From Actinotalea endophytica (GTDB taxonomy: Bacteria; Actinomycetota; Actinomycetes; Actinomycetales; Cellulomonadaceae), in contig NZ_JAOVZU010000003.1 of the NCBI RefSeq assembly GCF_025717005.1, positions 110,338 to 174,337 of the forward strand: a stretch of 64,000 bases of DNA. The letters run 5' to 3'. The notes below the pieces were generated by a model that saw nothing but the letters and a program-made list of their open reading frames with translations, did no database searches and was not told the origin of the DNA. The position numbers and the translations under genes were made by a program. Shown piece after piece: positions 33,297 to 42,062 of this stretch (positions are counted from its first letter, which is position 1; the number at the start of each line of letters is the position of its first letter).

Positions 33297-34664
33297 TCAC
33301 GGGCCGAGAATCACGACCTCCGGGGTGACCCCTGCGTCGCTCGTGGCGGGCTGCGCCGACACGTCCGGCACCTGGGCGATCAGGCCGTCGTCCAGCGCGA
33401 CGACGGCTGAGGGCCACGCACCCGGCAGCGGCCACGACGTCACCAGCTCACCGGTGCGGAGGTCTCGGACCGCAAGCTCCTCTTCGCCGTTCACCTGCTC
33501 GGCCACGCCGAGGCTGCGGCCGTCGCACAGCGGGCTCGACCCGGAGGTGGCCGCCCCACCGGGGACGGACCAGAGCGTCGCTCCGGTCGAGGCGTCGAGG
33601 ACGTCCAACCGGGACGTGCCGTCCGGCTCGAGTCCGCCCACGACCAGCGTGTCGTCCAGCCCCAGCAGCGGGAAGGAGAGCTGGTCGCCGGACCACGCCT
33701 GCTCGCCGGTCCTGACGTCGACCGGGACGACCACACCCGAGGTCTCCTGGACAAGGACGACGTCGCCGGTGACCGGGACGCCGAGCGCGGGCGCGAGGTA
33801 GCTCCCGTCGATGGCCCAGCGCTGCCGGTCACCGTCGAGGACGACAGTGCGGATCGTGCCGTCGTCGTCGACCTGGGTGCGCAGCACACCGCCGTCCTCG
33901 AGCGTCACGGTCCTGAGCGCCCACGGTCCCGGGTCGTCGCTGACCTCGCCGGTGCGCAGGTCCAGCACCACCACGCCGCCCGGTCCGGGGAGGACCAGCC
34001 GGTCACCCGCGAGGACCTGCGTGTACACCGGCGCGTCGAGCGTCCGGGACCAGAGCTCGCCACCCCGGGTCGACACAGCCGTGACCGTCCGGGTCACACC
34101 CATGTCGAGATCGAGCAGGACGTCGCCGACCGTGACCAGCACGCTCGTCTGGGAGGACGCTGCATCCAGCCGGGCCACCTCGGAGCCGTCCGCGGCGTCG
34201 AGCGTCACGAGGGCACGCCCGTCCTCCTCCCCGACCTGGCAGACGAGCGAACGGTCCGCGCCCAGGCCCGCGGTCGGGTGGACGCTGAACGCCTGTGATG
34301 GCAGCGAGCCGTCGGTGACCCAGCACACGTGGTCCGAGCCGACCTGCCACAGCTGCTCGCCGGTGGCCAGGTCCAGCCCGACCGTGGTGCCGTCCAGGCG
34401 GTCGGCCACGAGGACGTCACCGACGATCCCGATGACCGACGCGGCCTCGGTGCGCCACAGCTCGTGCCGCGGCTGGGTGAGGTCCGTCACCAGGCCCACG
34501 GGTTGCGCCGCAGCCTGCCCACCCCTCAGGAACCAGAACAGGCCGGTCCCCACGACGACCACCACGAACGCCAGCGCGACCCACCGTGATCTCGGGCGAC
34601 GACCCGCCGGCTCGGGCGCAGGTGCAGCAGTGTCATCCAGCTCGACGTCGACGGTGCCCCCCAT
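33297..34664 (-). CDS. Membrane-anchored PQQ-like beta-propeller protein (copy 2)
   Basis: A 455-residue paralogue with the same build: acidic head VDVELDDTAAP, basic stretch, transmembrane helix near 28-47 and a propeller domain with blades such as ATGEQLWQVGSD, TGEQAWSGDQL and TGATLWSVPGG. A TAGCCT element with a 6-nt spacer precedes the ATG at 34664, so it may be leaderless with its own promoter. It ends 24 bp before the amylase start. Function unknown. Confidence 0.7.
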   Translation of the reverse strand: MGGTVDVELDDTAAPAPEPAGRRPRSRWVALAFVVVVVGTGLFWFLRGGQAAAQPVGLVTDLTQPRHELWRTEAASVIGIVGDVLVADRLDGTTVGLDLATGEQLWQVGSDHVCWVTDGSLPSQAFSVHPTAGLGADRSLVCQVGEEDGRALVTLDAADGSEVARLDAASSQTSVLVTVGDVLLDLDMGVTRTVTAVSTRGGELWSRTLDAPVYTQVLAGDRLVLPGPGGVVVLDLRTGEVSDDPGPWALRTVTLEDGGVLRTQVDDDGTIRTVVLDGDRQRWAIDGSYLAPALGVPVTGDVVLVQETSGVVVPVDVRTGEQAWSGDQLSFPLLGLDDTLVVGGLEPDGTSRLDVLDASTGATLWSVPGGAATSGSSPLCDGRSLGVAEQVNGEEELAVRDLRTGELVTSWPLPGAWPSAVVALDDGLIAQVPDVSAQPATSDAGVTPEVVILGP

Positions 34665-34670
34665 GCCAGC

Positions 34671-34676
34671 AGGCTA
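34671..34676 (-). promoter_or_regulatory. Leaderless -10 element of propeller copy 2 (TAGCCT)
   Basis: Minus-strand TAGCCT is followed by GCTGGC and then ATG. Confidence 0.5.
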
Positions 34677-34681
34677 GGGCC

Positions 34682-35992
34682 TCAGACCGGCGCGAACGTG
34701 ACCACTTCGCCGTCCGTGACGACGGCCCACCGGCCCCCGGGAAGGCTCGCGATCGCCGTGGCGCCGTCGGGCAATGTCGAGGCAGCCACCAGGGCACCGG
34801 TGCGCAGCTCGCGCACCACGAGGCGCCCGGCCTCGAGAACGCCGACGTTCCGGCCGTCGCAGAGCAGACCGGTCGTGGCGGTCGACGTCCACAGCGTCGC
34901 GCCGGTCCGCGGGTCCACCGCCCGGACCGGGTAGCCGATGACGAGCACGCCCCCCAGGCTCGCGAGGGGACGGTAGGGCCGGCCGGCCAGCCGCCACAGG
35001 TCCTCGCCCGTGACCGCATCGACGCCGCTGAGCCGGTCACCGTCCCGGTAGAGCGTGAGGACGTCGCGTGCCAGCGGGTCGTCGACGGCGGGCCGTGCGT
35101 ACGCCGCGTCGCGGATCACCGTGCGGCTGGCGCCGGACGGGCCGGAGAGCTCCACCTCGGTCCCGGCCGGCTCGACGACCGTGGTCGCCGTGCCGCCGTC
35201 GGGCAGTACGACCAGGGTCGCCTGCGCGACCTCGGCGGCCGTGACGACCACGGTGCCCGACTCGACGTCGAGAAGGATCCGGCCGCCCGCGGAGTCGATC
35301 CGGAGCCAGCCCTGGGCGTGGGCGAGGTCGGCCACGGGCACGGCGCCCGCCGAGCCCGTCCAGGTCCACACCCGGTCCCCCGTCACCATCGACCAGCCCT
35401 GCGCGACGACCCGGTCGCGCAGGTCCACGCCGACGCCCACGAGCATGTCCCGCCAGATGGTCACGAACGCGCCACCCGACGTCACGACGGACACCCGCGC
35501 GAGTGCCGCACCGCTCGCGCTGTCGAGCACCTCGGCGCCGAGGACTCCGCCGCTCGGCGAGCCCCGCCACTGCTGGCACAGGACTCGGGTCAGCGCGGCA
35601 CGCCGCACGGTGACCGGTTCCCCGCCGAGGTCGACGAGCGAGCAGACCCCGGCGTCGTGGGCCCAGACCGGTTCGCCGTCGGCGATCGCCACGGCGGCCG
35701 CGCCGCCGGTCCCGCGGGTGAGCAGCACGAGGTCGTCGACCACGCCGAGCACGCCACTCGCCTCGGCCCGCCAGGCCTCGGACCGCTCTTGGGTGAGGTC
35801 CTGGTCGAGCCCGTCGACGGCGGCGAGGCGCTCGGTCGCACGCATCGCGGCCCGGTCCTGGACGCCGACCACGATCGCGACGGCGCCCACGACCACGGCC
35901 GCGAGGCCGGCCCAGACCCGCACTCGGCGGCGGACCCGCGGGGGCCTCCCGGACGGCGACTCGTCATCGAGCTCGACCTGGACCAGGTCCAC
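34682..35992 (-). CDS. Membrane-anchored PQQ-like beta-propeller protein (copy 3)
   Basis: A 436-residue third paralogue: head VDLVQVELDDESPSG, basic RVRRRVRVW, a transmembrane helix near 28-45 and propeller blades (IADGEPVWAHDAG, TGEDLWRLAGRP, TGATLWTSTATTG). The GTG start at 35992 is preceded by TACCCT and 6 nt, again leaderless in form. It is 17 bp from copy 2 and 69 bp downstream of dusB. The shared V-x-VEL-(V/D)-(E/D)-D head suggests a common cytoplasmic contact (inference). Confidence 0.7.
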   Translation of the reverse strand: MDLVQVELDDESPSGRPPRVRRRVRVWAGLAAVVVGAVAIVVGVQDRAAMRATERLAAVDGLDQDLTQERSEAWRAEASGVLGVVDDLVLLTRGTGGAAAVAIADGEPVWAHDAGVCSLVDLGGEPVTVRRAALTRVLCQQWRGSPSGGVLGAEVLDSASGAALARVSVVTSGGAFVTIWRDMLVGVGVDLRDRVVAQGWSMVTGDRVWTWTGSAGAVPVADLAHAQGWLRIDSAGGRILLDVESGTVVVTAAEVAQATLVVLPDGGTATTVVEPAGTEVELSGPSGASRTVIRDAAYARPAVDDPLARDVLTLYRDGDRLSGVDAVTGEDLWRLAGRPYRPLASLGGVLVIGYPVRAVDPRTGATLWTSTATTGLLCDGRNVGVLEAGRLVVRELRTGALVAASTLPDGATAIASLPGGRWAVVTDGEVVTFAPV

Positions 35993-35998
35993 GTCTCC

Positions 35999-36004
35999 AG
36001 GGTA
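35999..36004 (-). promoter_or_regulatory. Leaderless -10 element of propeller copy 3 (TACCCT)
   Basis: Minus-strand TACCCT, then GGAGAC (which could double as a weak SD), then GTG. Confidence 0.45.
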
Positions 36005-36061
36005 CGAACGTGCCCCGTGTCCGGCGAGGGTTTCTCCCGACCCCGACCCGGGCTCCGGCGT

Positions 36062-37225
36062 TCAGCCGCCCGAGACGCTCAGCTCGGCCTCGCGGAGCTC
36101 GGCCCGGAACTCCGCGTCGAGCTCGCGGGAGTCGAGCCACCGCTCGGGCAGGACGGGCCGCTTCGGGCTGCCGGCCCGTCCGCGCGGGCCTTCGGCCGGC
36201 TCGCCGGGGTACGGCTGGTCGAGGTCGAGCGCCGCGAGCCGCTCGTCGAGCTCCTCGAGAGTGCTGACCAGGCCGAGCATGCGCCGCTGCTCGCCGCCGA
36301 CCACGTAGCCCTTGAGGTACCAGGCCATGTGCTTGCGCAGCTCGCGCATCCCACGGTCCTCGCCCAGGTCGGCGATCATCAGCTCGGCGTGCCGGCGGAT
36401 CGTCGCCGCGACGTCGCGCAGCCCGGGGCGCTGGCGGGTGTCGTCGCCGGCGAAGGCCGCCGCGAGGTCGGCGAACAGCCAGGGCCGGCCTTGGCAGCCA
36501 CGGCCGACCACCACGCCGTCGCACCCCGTGCTCTGCACCATCGCCACGGCGTCCTCCGCGGACCAGATGTCTCCGTTGCCGAGCACCGGGACGTCCAGGT
36601 GCTCCTTGAGCCGGGCGATCGCGCTCCAGTCCGCGGTCCCGGAGTAGTGCTGGGCCGCGGTGCGGGCGTGCAGCGAGACGGCCGCGACGCCCGCGTCCTG
36701 TGCGGTACGGCCCGCCTCGAGGTAGGTCAGGTGGTCGTCGTCGATGCCCATCCGCATCTTGACCGTGACCGGTATACGGCCGTCGGCGGCCCGGACGGCG
36801 GCCTGCACGATCGAGGCGAACAGGTCCCGCTTCCAGGGCAGCGCGGCACCGCCGCCCTTGCGGGTCACCTTGGGAACCGGGCACCCGAAGTTCAGGTCGA
36901 CGTGGTCGGCGCGGTCCTCGTCGGCGATCATCCGCACGGCGGCGCCGACCGTCGTGGGGTCCACGCCGTACACCTGGACCGAGCGGGGGGTCTCGCCGGG
37001 GTCGTGGGCGATGATCCGCAACGACTCCGGGGTGCGCTCGACGAGCGCGCGAGAGGTCACCATCTCGGCGACGTACAGCCCGGCCCCGTGCTCGCGGCAC
37101 AGCAGGCGGAACGCGCGGTTCGTGACGCCGGCCATCGGCGCGAGCACCACGGGGGTCTCGACGGCCAGGTCACCGATCTTCAGCGGCGGCAGCAGCGAGC
37201 GCTGCCCGGTCGGTGAGGTGGTCAT
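36062..37225 (-). CDS. dusB: tRNA-dihydrouridine synthase (DusB-like)
   Basis: A 387-residue flavoenzyme reducing uridines in the tRNA D-loop. Family motifs are VLAPMAGVTNRAFRLLCRE (FMN-binding start), VDLNFGCPVPKVTRKGGGAAL with the catalytic Cys near residue 105, VTVKMRMGIDDDH, SLHARTAAQHYSGTADW and VLGNGDIWSAEDA. The start is the ATG at 37225; the frame open to 37474 runs into the divergent promoter region. The C-terminal 60 residues are an actinobacterial extension. The gene is divergent from the YibE/F gene. Confidence 0.93.
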   Translation of the reverse strand: MTTSPTGQRSLLPPLKIGDLAVETPVVLAPMAGVTNRAFRLLCREHGAGLYVAEMVTSRALVERTPESLRIIAHDPGETPRSVQVYGVDPTTVGAAVRMIADEDRADHVDLNFGCPVPKVTRKGGGAALPWKRDLFASIVQAAVRAADGRIPVTVKMRMGIDDDHLTYLEAGRTAQDAGVAAVSLHARTAAQHYSGTADWSAIARLKEHLDVPVLGNGDIWSAEDAVAMVQSTGCDGVVVGRGCQGRPWLFADLAAAFAGDDTRQRPGLRDVAATIRRHAELMIADLGEDRGMRELRKHMAWYLKGYVVGGEQRRMLGLVSTLEELDERLAALDLDQPYPGEPAEGPRGRAGSPKRPVLPERWLDSRELDAEFRAELREAELSVSGG

Positions 37226-37349
37226 CGACCCATTGTCGCCCAGCGGACGGCAGGGCCCGCTCAGGGGCCCGCCCGGCGCCCACGCAGCGGTCCGACCGGG
37301 CGGCCGCCCTCGCCCGGCGCGTTCGAGGACCCGGTGCGATGATCGAGCG

Positions 37350-38558
37350 GTGCGCTGGGACAGGACCACCGCGGTGCTCGCCGCGATCGTCTTTCCGTTC
37401 GTGATCGCGACGGTCGTCGGCCTGGTCGTGCTGCGGCCGACCGGGGCGGTGCACGACTCCGGGATCGTGGACACGGGAGCGGATTACCCGCTCGCCACGG
37501 TGACCGCGCTCGCGCCGCAGGAGTGCCAGGGCACCAACGAGGACCGCCTGCCCGACGGGACCGTGCCGGACACCGTCCCGTGCCTGCAGGTGACCGCCGA
37601 GCTCGCGTCGGGGACGAGCGTCGACGTCTGGGCACCGAGCACGGTGCCGGTGGCCGATGTGCACGTCGGGACCCGGATCGTGCTCCAGCACTTCCCCGCC
37701 GCGGACGGCGTCGAGGAGGTCTACGTCTGGTACGACTTCGACCGCGCGCTGCCGCTGTGGGGGCTGACCGCGGCGTTCGCGCTGGTCGTGGTGATGGTCG
37801 CCGGGTTCCGGGGCGTGCGGGCGCTGGTCGGGCTCGCCCTCGCGTTCGCCGTGATCGGGATGTTCATGCTGCCGGCGCTGCTGGACGGCCGGGACCCGCT
37901 CGCGGTGGGCCTGGTGGGTTCGGCGGCGATCATGATCGTGGTCCTCTACCTCGCCCACGGGTTCTCCCGGCGCACGACCACGGCCCTGCTCGGCACGATG
38001 GCCGGGCTCGGGGCGACCGCTGCGCTCGGCGCTCTCGGCGCCCGGCTCGCGCACCTCACCGGGGTGTCCACCGAGGACTCGTACCGGGTCGCGCAGATCA
38101 CCGGGCAGCTCGACACCCAGGCCATGCGCGGGATCTTCCTGTGCGGCGTGGTGCTGGCCGGGCTCGGTGTGCTCAACGACGTCACCATCACGCAGGCCTC
38201 GGCCGTGTGGGAGCTTCGCGCGTCGGCGCCGTACGCGGACCGCCGGACACTGTTCTCGCGCGGGATGCGGATCGGCCGCGACCACATCGCCTCGACCGTG
38301 TACACGATCGCGTTCGCGTATGCGGGCGCTGCGCTCCCGGTGCTCATGCTGCTCGAGGTGTACCGGCTGCCGCTCGCGCAGACGATCTCCAGCGGGTCGT
38401 TCGCCGAGGAGATCGTGCGCACCCTGGTCGGGTCGATCGGCCTGGTGCTCGCCATCCCGCTGACCACGGCGATCGCGGCCGTGGTGGTCAGCACCTCCGC
38501 GGTGCGCGGCCGGCACAGTGCGCCGACCGGTCACACCCACGCGGGCACGCACGACTGA
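37350..38558 (+). CDS. YibE/F family membrane protein
   Basis: A 402-residue membrane protein of the YibE/F family, function unknown. Helix 1 spans about residues 10-28, then comes an extracytoplasmic stretch of about 100 residues (DVWAPSTVPVADVHVG) and seven or so helices. The conserved segments MRGIFLCGVVLAGLGVLNDVTITQASAVWELR and RIGRDHIASTVYTIAFAYAGAALP are typical of the family. The GTG at 37350 has GATGAT 6 nt upstream and no SD, so it is probably leaderless. It is followed by the small LapA-like gene. Confidence 0.83.
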   Translation: MRWDRTTAVLAAIVFPFVIATVVGLVVLRPTGAVHDSGIVDTGADYPLATVTALAPQECQGTNEDRLPDGTVPDTVPCLQVTAELASGTSVDVWAPSTVPVADVHVGTRIVLQHFPAADGVEEVYVWYDFDRALPLWGLTAAFALVVVMVAGFRGVRALVGLALAFAVIGMFMLPALLDGRDPLAVGLVGSAAIMIVVLYLAHGFSRRTTTALLGTMAGLGATAALGALGARLAHLTGVSTEDSYRVAQITGQLDTQAMRGIFLCGVVLAGLGVLNDVTITQASAVWELRASAPYADRRTLFSRGMRIGRDHIASTVYTIAFAYAGAALPVLMLLEVYRLPLAQTISSGSFAEEIVRTLVGSIGLVLAIPLTTAIAAVVVSTSAVRGRHSAPTGHTHAGTHD

Positions 38559-38598
38559 AGCCTCCCCCGCGACGCACCGTCGGTGTCAGACTCGCGGC

Positions 38599-38823
38599 AT
38601 GGCAGACACCAGCGGCAAGCAGGAGAGCTCCGTCACGCCACGTCGGGTCCTCGCCGTGGTCCTCGCGGCGCTCGCCGTGGTCTTCATGATCCAGAACAGC
38701 GAGCGGGTCACGGTGAACGTGTTCGGCATCGAGGTGACCACGTGGCTGTGGCTCGTGCTCGCCGTGATGACCGCGATCGGGATCGGCGTGGGCCTGCTGC
38801 TCGCACGGCGGAAGAAGGGCTGA
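38599..38823 (+). CDS. LapA-like small membrane protein (DUF1049)
   Basis: A 74-residue protein with two transmembrane helices separated by a short loop (QNSERVTVNVFGIEVTTW) and a basic end (LLLARRKKG), the pattern of LapA/DUF1049 proteins, which in enterobacteria act with LapB in envelope control; here the role is unknown. The ATG at 38599 is preceded by CAGACT and 6 nt and no SD. Its stop overlaps the presumed start of the methyltransferase. Confidence 0.78.
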   Translation: MADTSGKQESSVTPRRVLAVVLAALAVVFMIQNSERVTVNVFGIEVTTWLWLVLAVMTAIGIGVGLLLARRKKG

Positions 38824-39530
38824 CGCCCATCGCGGCGGCGCCCTACTCCCCCGAACCGGTCGACCCCGACGCCTACACGCGCGCCAACGACCGGCTCTAC
38901 ACGCGCTTCGCGCGGCTCTACGACGTCGTTGTCAAGGCGACCCCGGCCTGGCGGCGGTGGCTCGGGAGCGCGCTGCCGGAGATCCACGGCCCCCGGGTGC
39001 TCGAGGTGTCGTTCGGCACCGGTTGGCTGCTCACCCGGTACGCCGGCCGGTTCCGGACCGACGGCGTCGACCTCAACCCTGCGATGCTCGACGTCGCGCG
39101 CCGCAACCTCGACCGGGCCGGGCTGTTCGCGGACCTGCGCCAGGGCGACGTCGAGCACCTCCCCTACCCGGACGCCACGTTCGACACCGTCGTGAACACG
39201 ATGGCCTTCACGGGATACCCCGATGCCGCCGCTGCCGCGTCGGAGCTCGCGCGGGTGCTCAAGCCCGGCGGCCGCCTGGTGCTTGTCGACATCGGCTACC
39301 CCGCCGACGGCAACCGCGTGGGCACCGCCCTGGTGAACCGGGTGTGGAAGCCCCTCGGCGATCTCGTCCGCGACATGCCCGTGGTGCTGTCCGGGGTCGG
39401 GTTGGAGGTCCGGGACGACGAGGTCGGCGGGTGGGGAAGCGTGCACCGCTACCTCGCCACCAAGCCCGCCCGGCTCGACGACGTCGTCGAGTCGGACCGC
39501 ACGGTCGGACCTCGGCCGAAGGATGAGTGA
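38820..39530 (+). CDS. Class I SAM-dependent methyltransferase
   Basis: About 236 residues of a UbiE/type-11-like methyltransferase: SAM motif VLEVSFGTGWLLTRYA, acidic GVDLNPAMLDVARRN, GDVEHLPYPDATFDTVVNTMAFTG and LARVLKPGGRLVLVDIG. The start is unusual. No ATG, GTG or TTG lies in frame between the LapA stop and the conserved region, so the best fit is CTG at 38820 overlapping the LapA stop (CTGA). In-frame GTGs at 38742 and 38748 lie inside lapA. The substrate is unknown. Confidence 0.78.
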   Translation: MTPIAAAPYSPEPVDPDAYTRANDRLYTRFARLYDVVVKATPAWRRWLGSALPEIHGPRVLEVSFGTGWLLTRYAGRFRTDGVDLNPAMLDVARRNLDRAGLFADLRQGDVEHLPYPDATFDTVVNTMAFTGYPDAAAAASELARVLKPGGRLVLVDIGYPADGNRVGTALVNRVWKPLGDLVRDMPVVLSGVGLEVRDDEVGGWGSVHRYLATKPARLDDVVESDRTVGPRPKDE

Positions 39531-39633
39531 GCGATGGCGATGAGCGCGAAGGGCACCGGGCACAGCTCGTCGTCGCGAGCTGCAACGGCGACCCCGAGGT
39601 CAGGTCGGGTCGCGCTCCTGGCAGGATGACGCG

Positions 39634-40272
39634 GTGCCCGACGCCGAGCTGTCCGAGACCGCCATGACCCTCCACGCGGTCCGCCTGCTGGGTTTCGCCG
39701 ACACCGCGGCGGTGGCGCGACGCTACCTCCGCGCCACCTCGGAGGTCTCCGAGGTCCTGCTCGACCTCGAGGCGTTCGGGTGGGTCGTGCGCTCGGAGTT
39801 CGCCGGCTCGCACGGCTGGTCTCTGACCGAACGGGGCCGCGCCCGCGACGAGGAGCATCTCGCGGCGCAGCTCGACGCCACCGGCGCCCGTCCCGCCGTC
39901 GCCGATGCCTACGTTCGCTTCCTGCCCGCCAACGCGCGGTTCCTGGACGCCGTCACACGCTGGCAGATCCGCCCGCTGCCCGGGGACCCGGTGGCTGCGA
40001 ACGACCACACCGACCACCACTGGGACGACCAGGTGTTGGACAGGCTGACGTCCCTCGGCCACCTGGTGGGTTCCTTGACGATCGAGCTGTCAGAGGCGCT
40101 GCCGCGGTTCGATGGCTACGGTCCGCGGTTCACAGCAGCGCTCACTCGGGCTCTCGCGGGCGAACGGCGGTGGGTCGACGGGGTAGACGTCGACTCCTGT
40201 CACACCGTGTGGATGCAGCTGCACGAGGACCTCCTGGCCACCCTCGGCCTGGACCGCGCCGACGAGTCCTGA
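39634..40272 (+). CDS. Hypothetical protein with winged-helix-like N-terminus
   Basis: A 212-residue soluble protein that I do not recognise by name. Residues about 10-75 read as a winged helix (TLHAVRLLGFADTAAVARRYL, then VLLDLEAFGWVV and WSLTERGRARDEEHL), followed by an all-helical region with two DH-rich stretches (AANDHTDHHWDDQVLDRL). It may be a transcription regulator. The GTG at 39634 has CAGGAT 6 nt upstream; an ATG at 39664 is an alternative. Confidence 0.6.
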   Translation: MPDAELSETAMTLHAVRLLGFADTAAVARRYLRATSEVSEVLLDLEAFGWVVRSEFAGSHGWSLTERGRARDEEHLAAQLDATGARPAVADAYVRFLPANARFLDAVTRWQIRPLPGDPVAANDHTDHHWDDQVLDRLTSLGHLVGSLTIELSEALPRFDGYGPRFTAALTRALAGERRWVDGVDVDSCHTVWMQLHEDLLATLGLDRADES

Positions 40273-40559
40273 CCCAGGAGAACAGGACTCCGAAACAGCG
40301 CGGACCGCGGCGTGCCCGGCTCCGGCAGAACCGTCGATCGGGTCCAGGTCCGCGACGATCCGAAGCGTGGGGCGCGAACCGAAGAGTCCCCGCCGCTGTG
40401 TGACCTCGCCAGCCCTGTCGAGGTAGGCGAGGGCGACCTTCGCCAGGGCGCTGAGCGCGGCTTCCTTGTCCGGTCGTCCGCAGCCTGCCAGACGACGAGT
40501 CCTCAGAGCTGCCGTGCGCGCGGTCCGCAGCTGCGGACGACGCACCCGGAGGCAACGCG
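40273..40559. other. No clear gene; possible frameshifted 3' part of the minus-strand remnant
   Basis: The minus strand carries a stretch in a different frame from the neighbouring membrane segment (DKEAALSALAKVALAYLDRAG, then LFGSRPTLRIVADLDP) that reads more like protein than its surroundings. It may be the frameshifted continuation of that gene. Nothing else is visible. Confidence 0.3.
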
Positions 40560-40783
40560 CTCAGCGCGGCCCGATGATGCCCGAGGAACAGGCGGCGAGG
40601 GCGCGCCTTCACGAGGCGCAATGCCGCGAGGTACCCCATCCCGAAGACGATCTCGCTGGCCGCCGACCAGGCGACAGGCGCGTTCAGAGACGATCCCTCA
40701 GGCCAGTGGGCCGCGACCCAGACGACCCCGAAGACGGCAAGCACAGCCGAGAAGGCGCCGATCGCACCGGCAACGGGCCCCAC
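40560..40783 (-). pseudogene. Possible frameshifted small membrane protein
   Basis: From a GTG at 40783 the minus strand encodes two hydrophobic segments (AGAIGAFSAVLAVFGVVWVA and ASEIVFGMGYLAALRLV) followed by a basic stretch. After about residue 75 this frame becomes Arg/Ser-rich and unprotein-like, while another frame takes over with plausible sequence. This suggests a frameshift near 40,540-40,560. I see no family match; it could also be chance. Confidence 0.3.
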
Positions 40784-40882
40784 TTGGCGCCGCGCCGCCA
40801 GTAGTCCGGGGCGCCCAGGTGGAAGCTCTCAGTGCCGCGCCAAGCTAGCTGGCCGCCGGGGCATGTCGACTTCTCGGATGCC

Positions 40883-40888
40883 TAGGCT
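40883..40888 (+). promoter_or_regulatory. Leaderless -10 element of the lipoprotein gene (TAGGCT)
   Basis: TAGGCT, then CGGAGC, then the ATG at 40895. Confidence 0.5.
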
Positions 40889-40894
40889 CGGAGC

Positions 40895-41470
40895 ATGCAC
40901 CGATTCGTCCTCCCCCTCGCCGCAGCCCTCGCCCTCTCGGCCTGCAGCTCAGGCGCCTCCGATTCCCCCGCCCCGGCCGCGGTGACCGACCGCATCGCAG
41001 CCATCAGTGCCGCAGTGGACCGCTGGGGGCAGGCGAAGACTCTTGCCGAGGCCAAGGCGGCCGCGGAAGAGGCAGCCAACCTGGTGACCGGTCCGGACGT
41101 GCCCGGCTACGGTGATCGGGATGGGAACGGCACCGTCGAAGGAGCTGTCACCGAAGGGCTCCTTCCGGGAGAGCAGGGAGAGCCCGGACTGACGACGGAG
41201 CCGGGGGTCGCACCCTTGGCCTGTCTCGAGCCGAACGTCCGTGGTGGATCGTGGGCGGACCCGCAGGAGCGCTGGGAGCAGCTGTTCACCGCGATCGACG
41301 GCTGGTCCGAGGCGAACAACACGTTCCCGGCGTTGCAGAGTCACGCCCAGCGAGTCGTCGGCTGGGCAACGCTGACGCTGCGCGGCGATGACCTCAGCAC
41401 AGCGATCGAGTTCGCCGGTCACGCGAAACTCCACGCCGAGGTTCTGGCCCAGGACGCCGCGGACTGCTGA
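40895..41470 (+). CDS. Hypothetical lipoprotein
   Basis: A 191-residue exported lipoprotein: signal MHRFVLPLAAALALSAC with lipobox LSAC and Cys17, then a Ser/Ala/Pro linker. The mature part is mostly helical and contains a DRDGNGTVEGAVTEG loop resembling a calcium-binding dockerin/EF-hand-like loop. I recognise no named family. It is the last gene before the repeat-punctuated region begins at 41,621. Confidence 0.68.
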   Translation: MHRFVLPLAAALALSACSSGASDSPAPAAVTDRIAAISAAVDRWGQAKTLAEAKAAAEEAANLVTGPDVPGYGDRDGNGTVEGAVTEGLLPGEQGEPGLTTEPGVAPLACLEPNVRGGSWADPQERWEQLFTAIDGWSEANNTFPALQSHAQRVVGWATLTLRGDDLSTAIEFAGHAKLHAEVLAQDAADC

Positions 41471-41620
41471 GGGCGGATCGGGCGCTCGGGTCTGTTCACG
41501 TCCTGCGCTCCTGGGAGTTCACGCAACCCACCTCCGAGTACCCCGAAACACTGAGCCCGCGGGAAGCCCCTAGGGAACTGCCAAGAAGTGCATCCGCACA
41601 TCGGCAGACGCGCGCGGCCC

Positions 41621-41671
41621 GCGGCTATGAGCGGATGACGCCATGCCGCCATGCCGTCAGCGGCGTGAGCG
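41621..41671. repeat. Palindromic boundary repeat, copy 1 (full length, diverged)
   Basis: A 51-nt copy with one inserted T in the first core (GCGGCTATGAGCGG) and GCGGCGTGAGCG at the other end. It lies between the lipoprotein gene and the orphan at 41,698. Confidence 0.75.
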
Positions 41672-41697
41672 TGCAGTCGTTCTGGGAGGCTGCGAGC

Positions 41698-41994
41698 ATG
41701 CCCGAGCCACTGTTGATCGACCTTCGAACGCTGCGCACTGCGATCGTGGGTGCCCTGGACGCGTGCGAGAGACAGCTGGGCCGTCGCGTACAAGTCGAGA
41801 TCGACTACTACTGGCACCTTCCGGTCGACGCCGCCTACGACATGACCAAGGAGCCGTCCGAACTCACGGTCGGCCAGCTCAGCGACGACCTCGAGGAGGT
41901 CTCCGTCGTGTCGGGGCAACCCGAGACCGCTTGGCATGACCTTGCGCACGCCATCGGGGTGCTCCGAGCGCTCGAAGCCGCGCTCCGTCCTTGA
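41698..41994 (+). CDS. Small orphan protein, 98 aa
   Basis: An acidic soluble protein of 98 residues (MPEPLLIDLRTLRTAIVGAL, then VEIDYYWHLPVDAAYDMTKEP and WHDLAHAIGVLRALEAALRP). I recognise no family with certainty; the size and charge resemble immunity-type proteins. The ATG at 41698 has GGGAGG 9 nt upstream. The frame open from 41635 runs through repeat copy 1 and is not used. Confidence 0.6.
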   Translation: MPEPLLIDLRTLRTAIVGALDACERQLGRRVQVEIDYYWHLPVDAAYDMTKEPSELTVGQLSDDLEEVSVVSGQPETAWHDLAHAIGVLRALEAALRP

Positions 41995-42050
41995 TCGGCG
42001 CTCACCGGCGAGGCGAGTTGGCGCTCCGTCTGGGCCGCGGGCATCGCCCC

Positions 42051-42056
42051 TAGGCT
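42051..42056 (+). promoter_or_regulatory. Leaderless -10 element (TAGGCT)
   Basis: TAGGCT, a 6-nt spacer, then the GTG at 42063. Confidence 0.5.
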
Positions 42057-42062
42057 CAGGCC

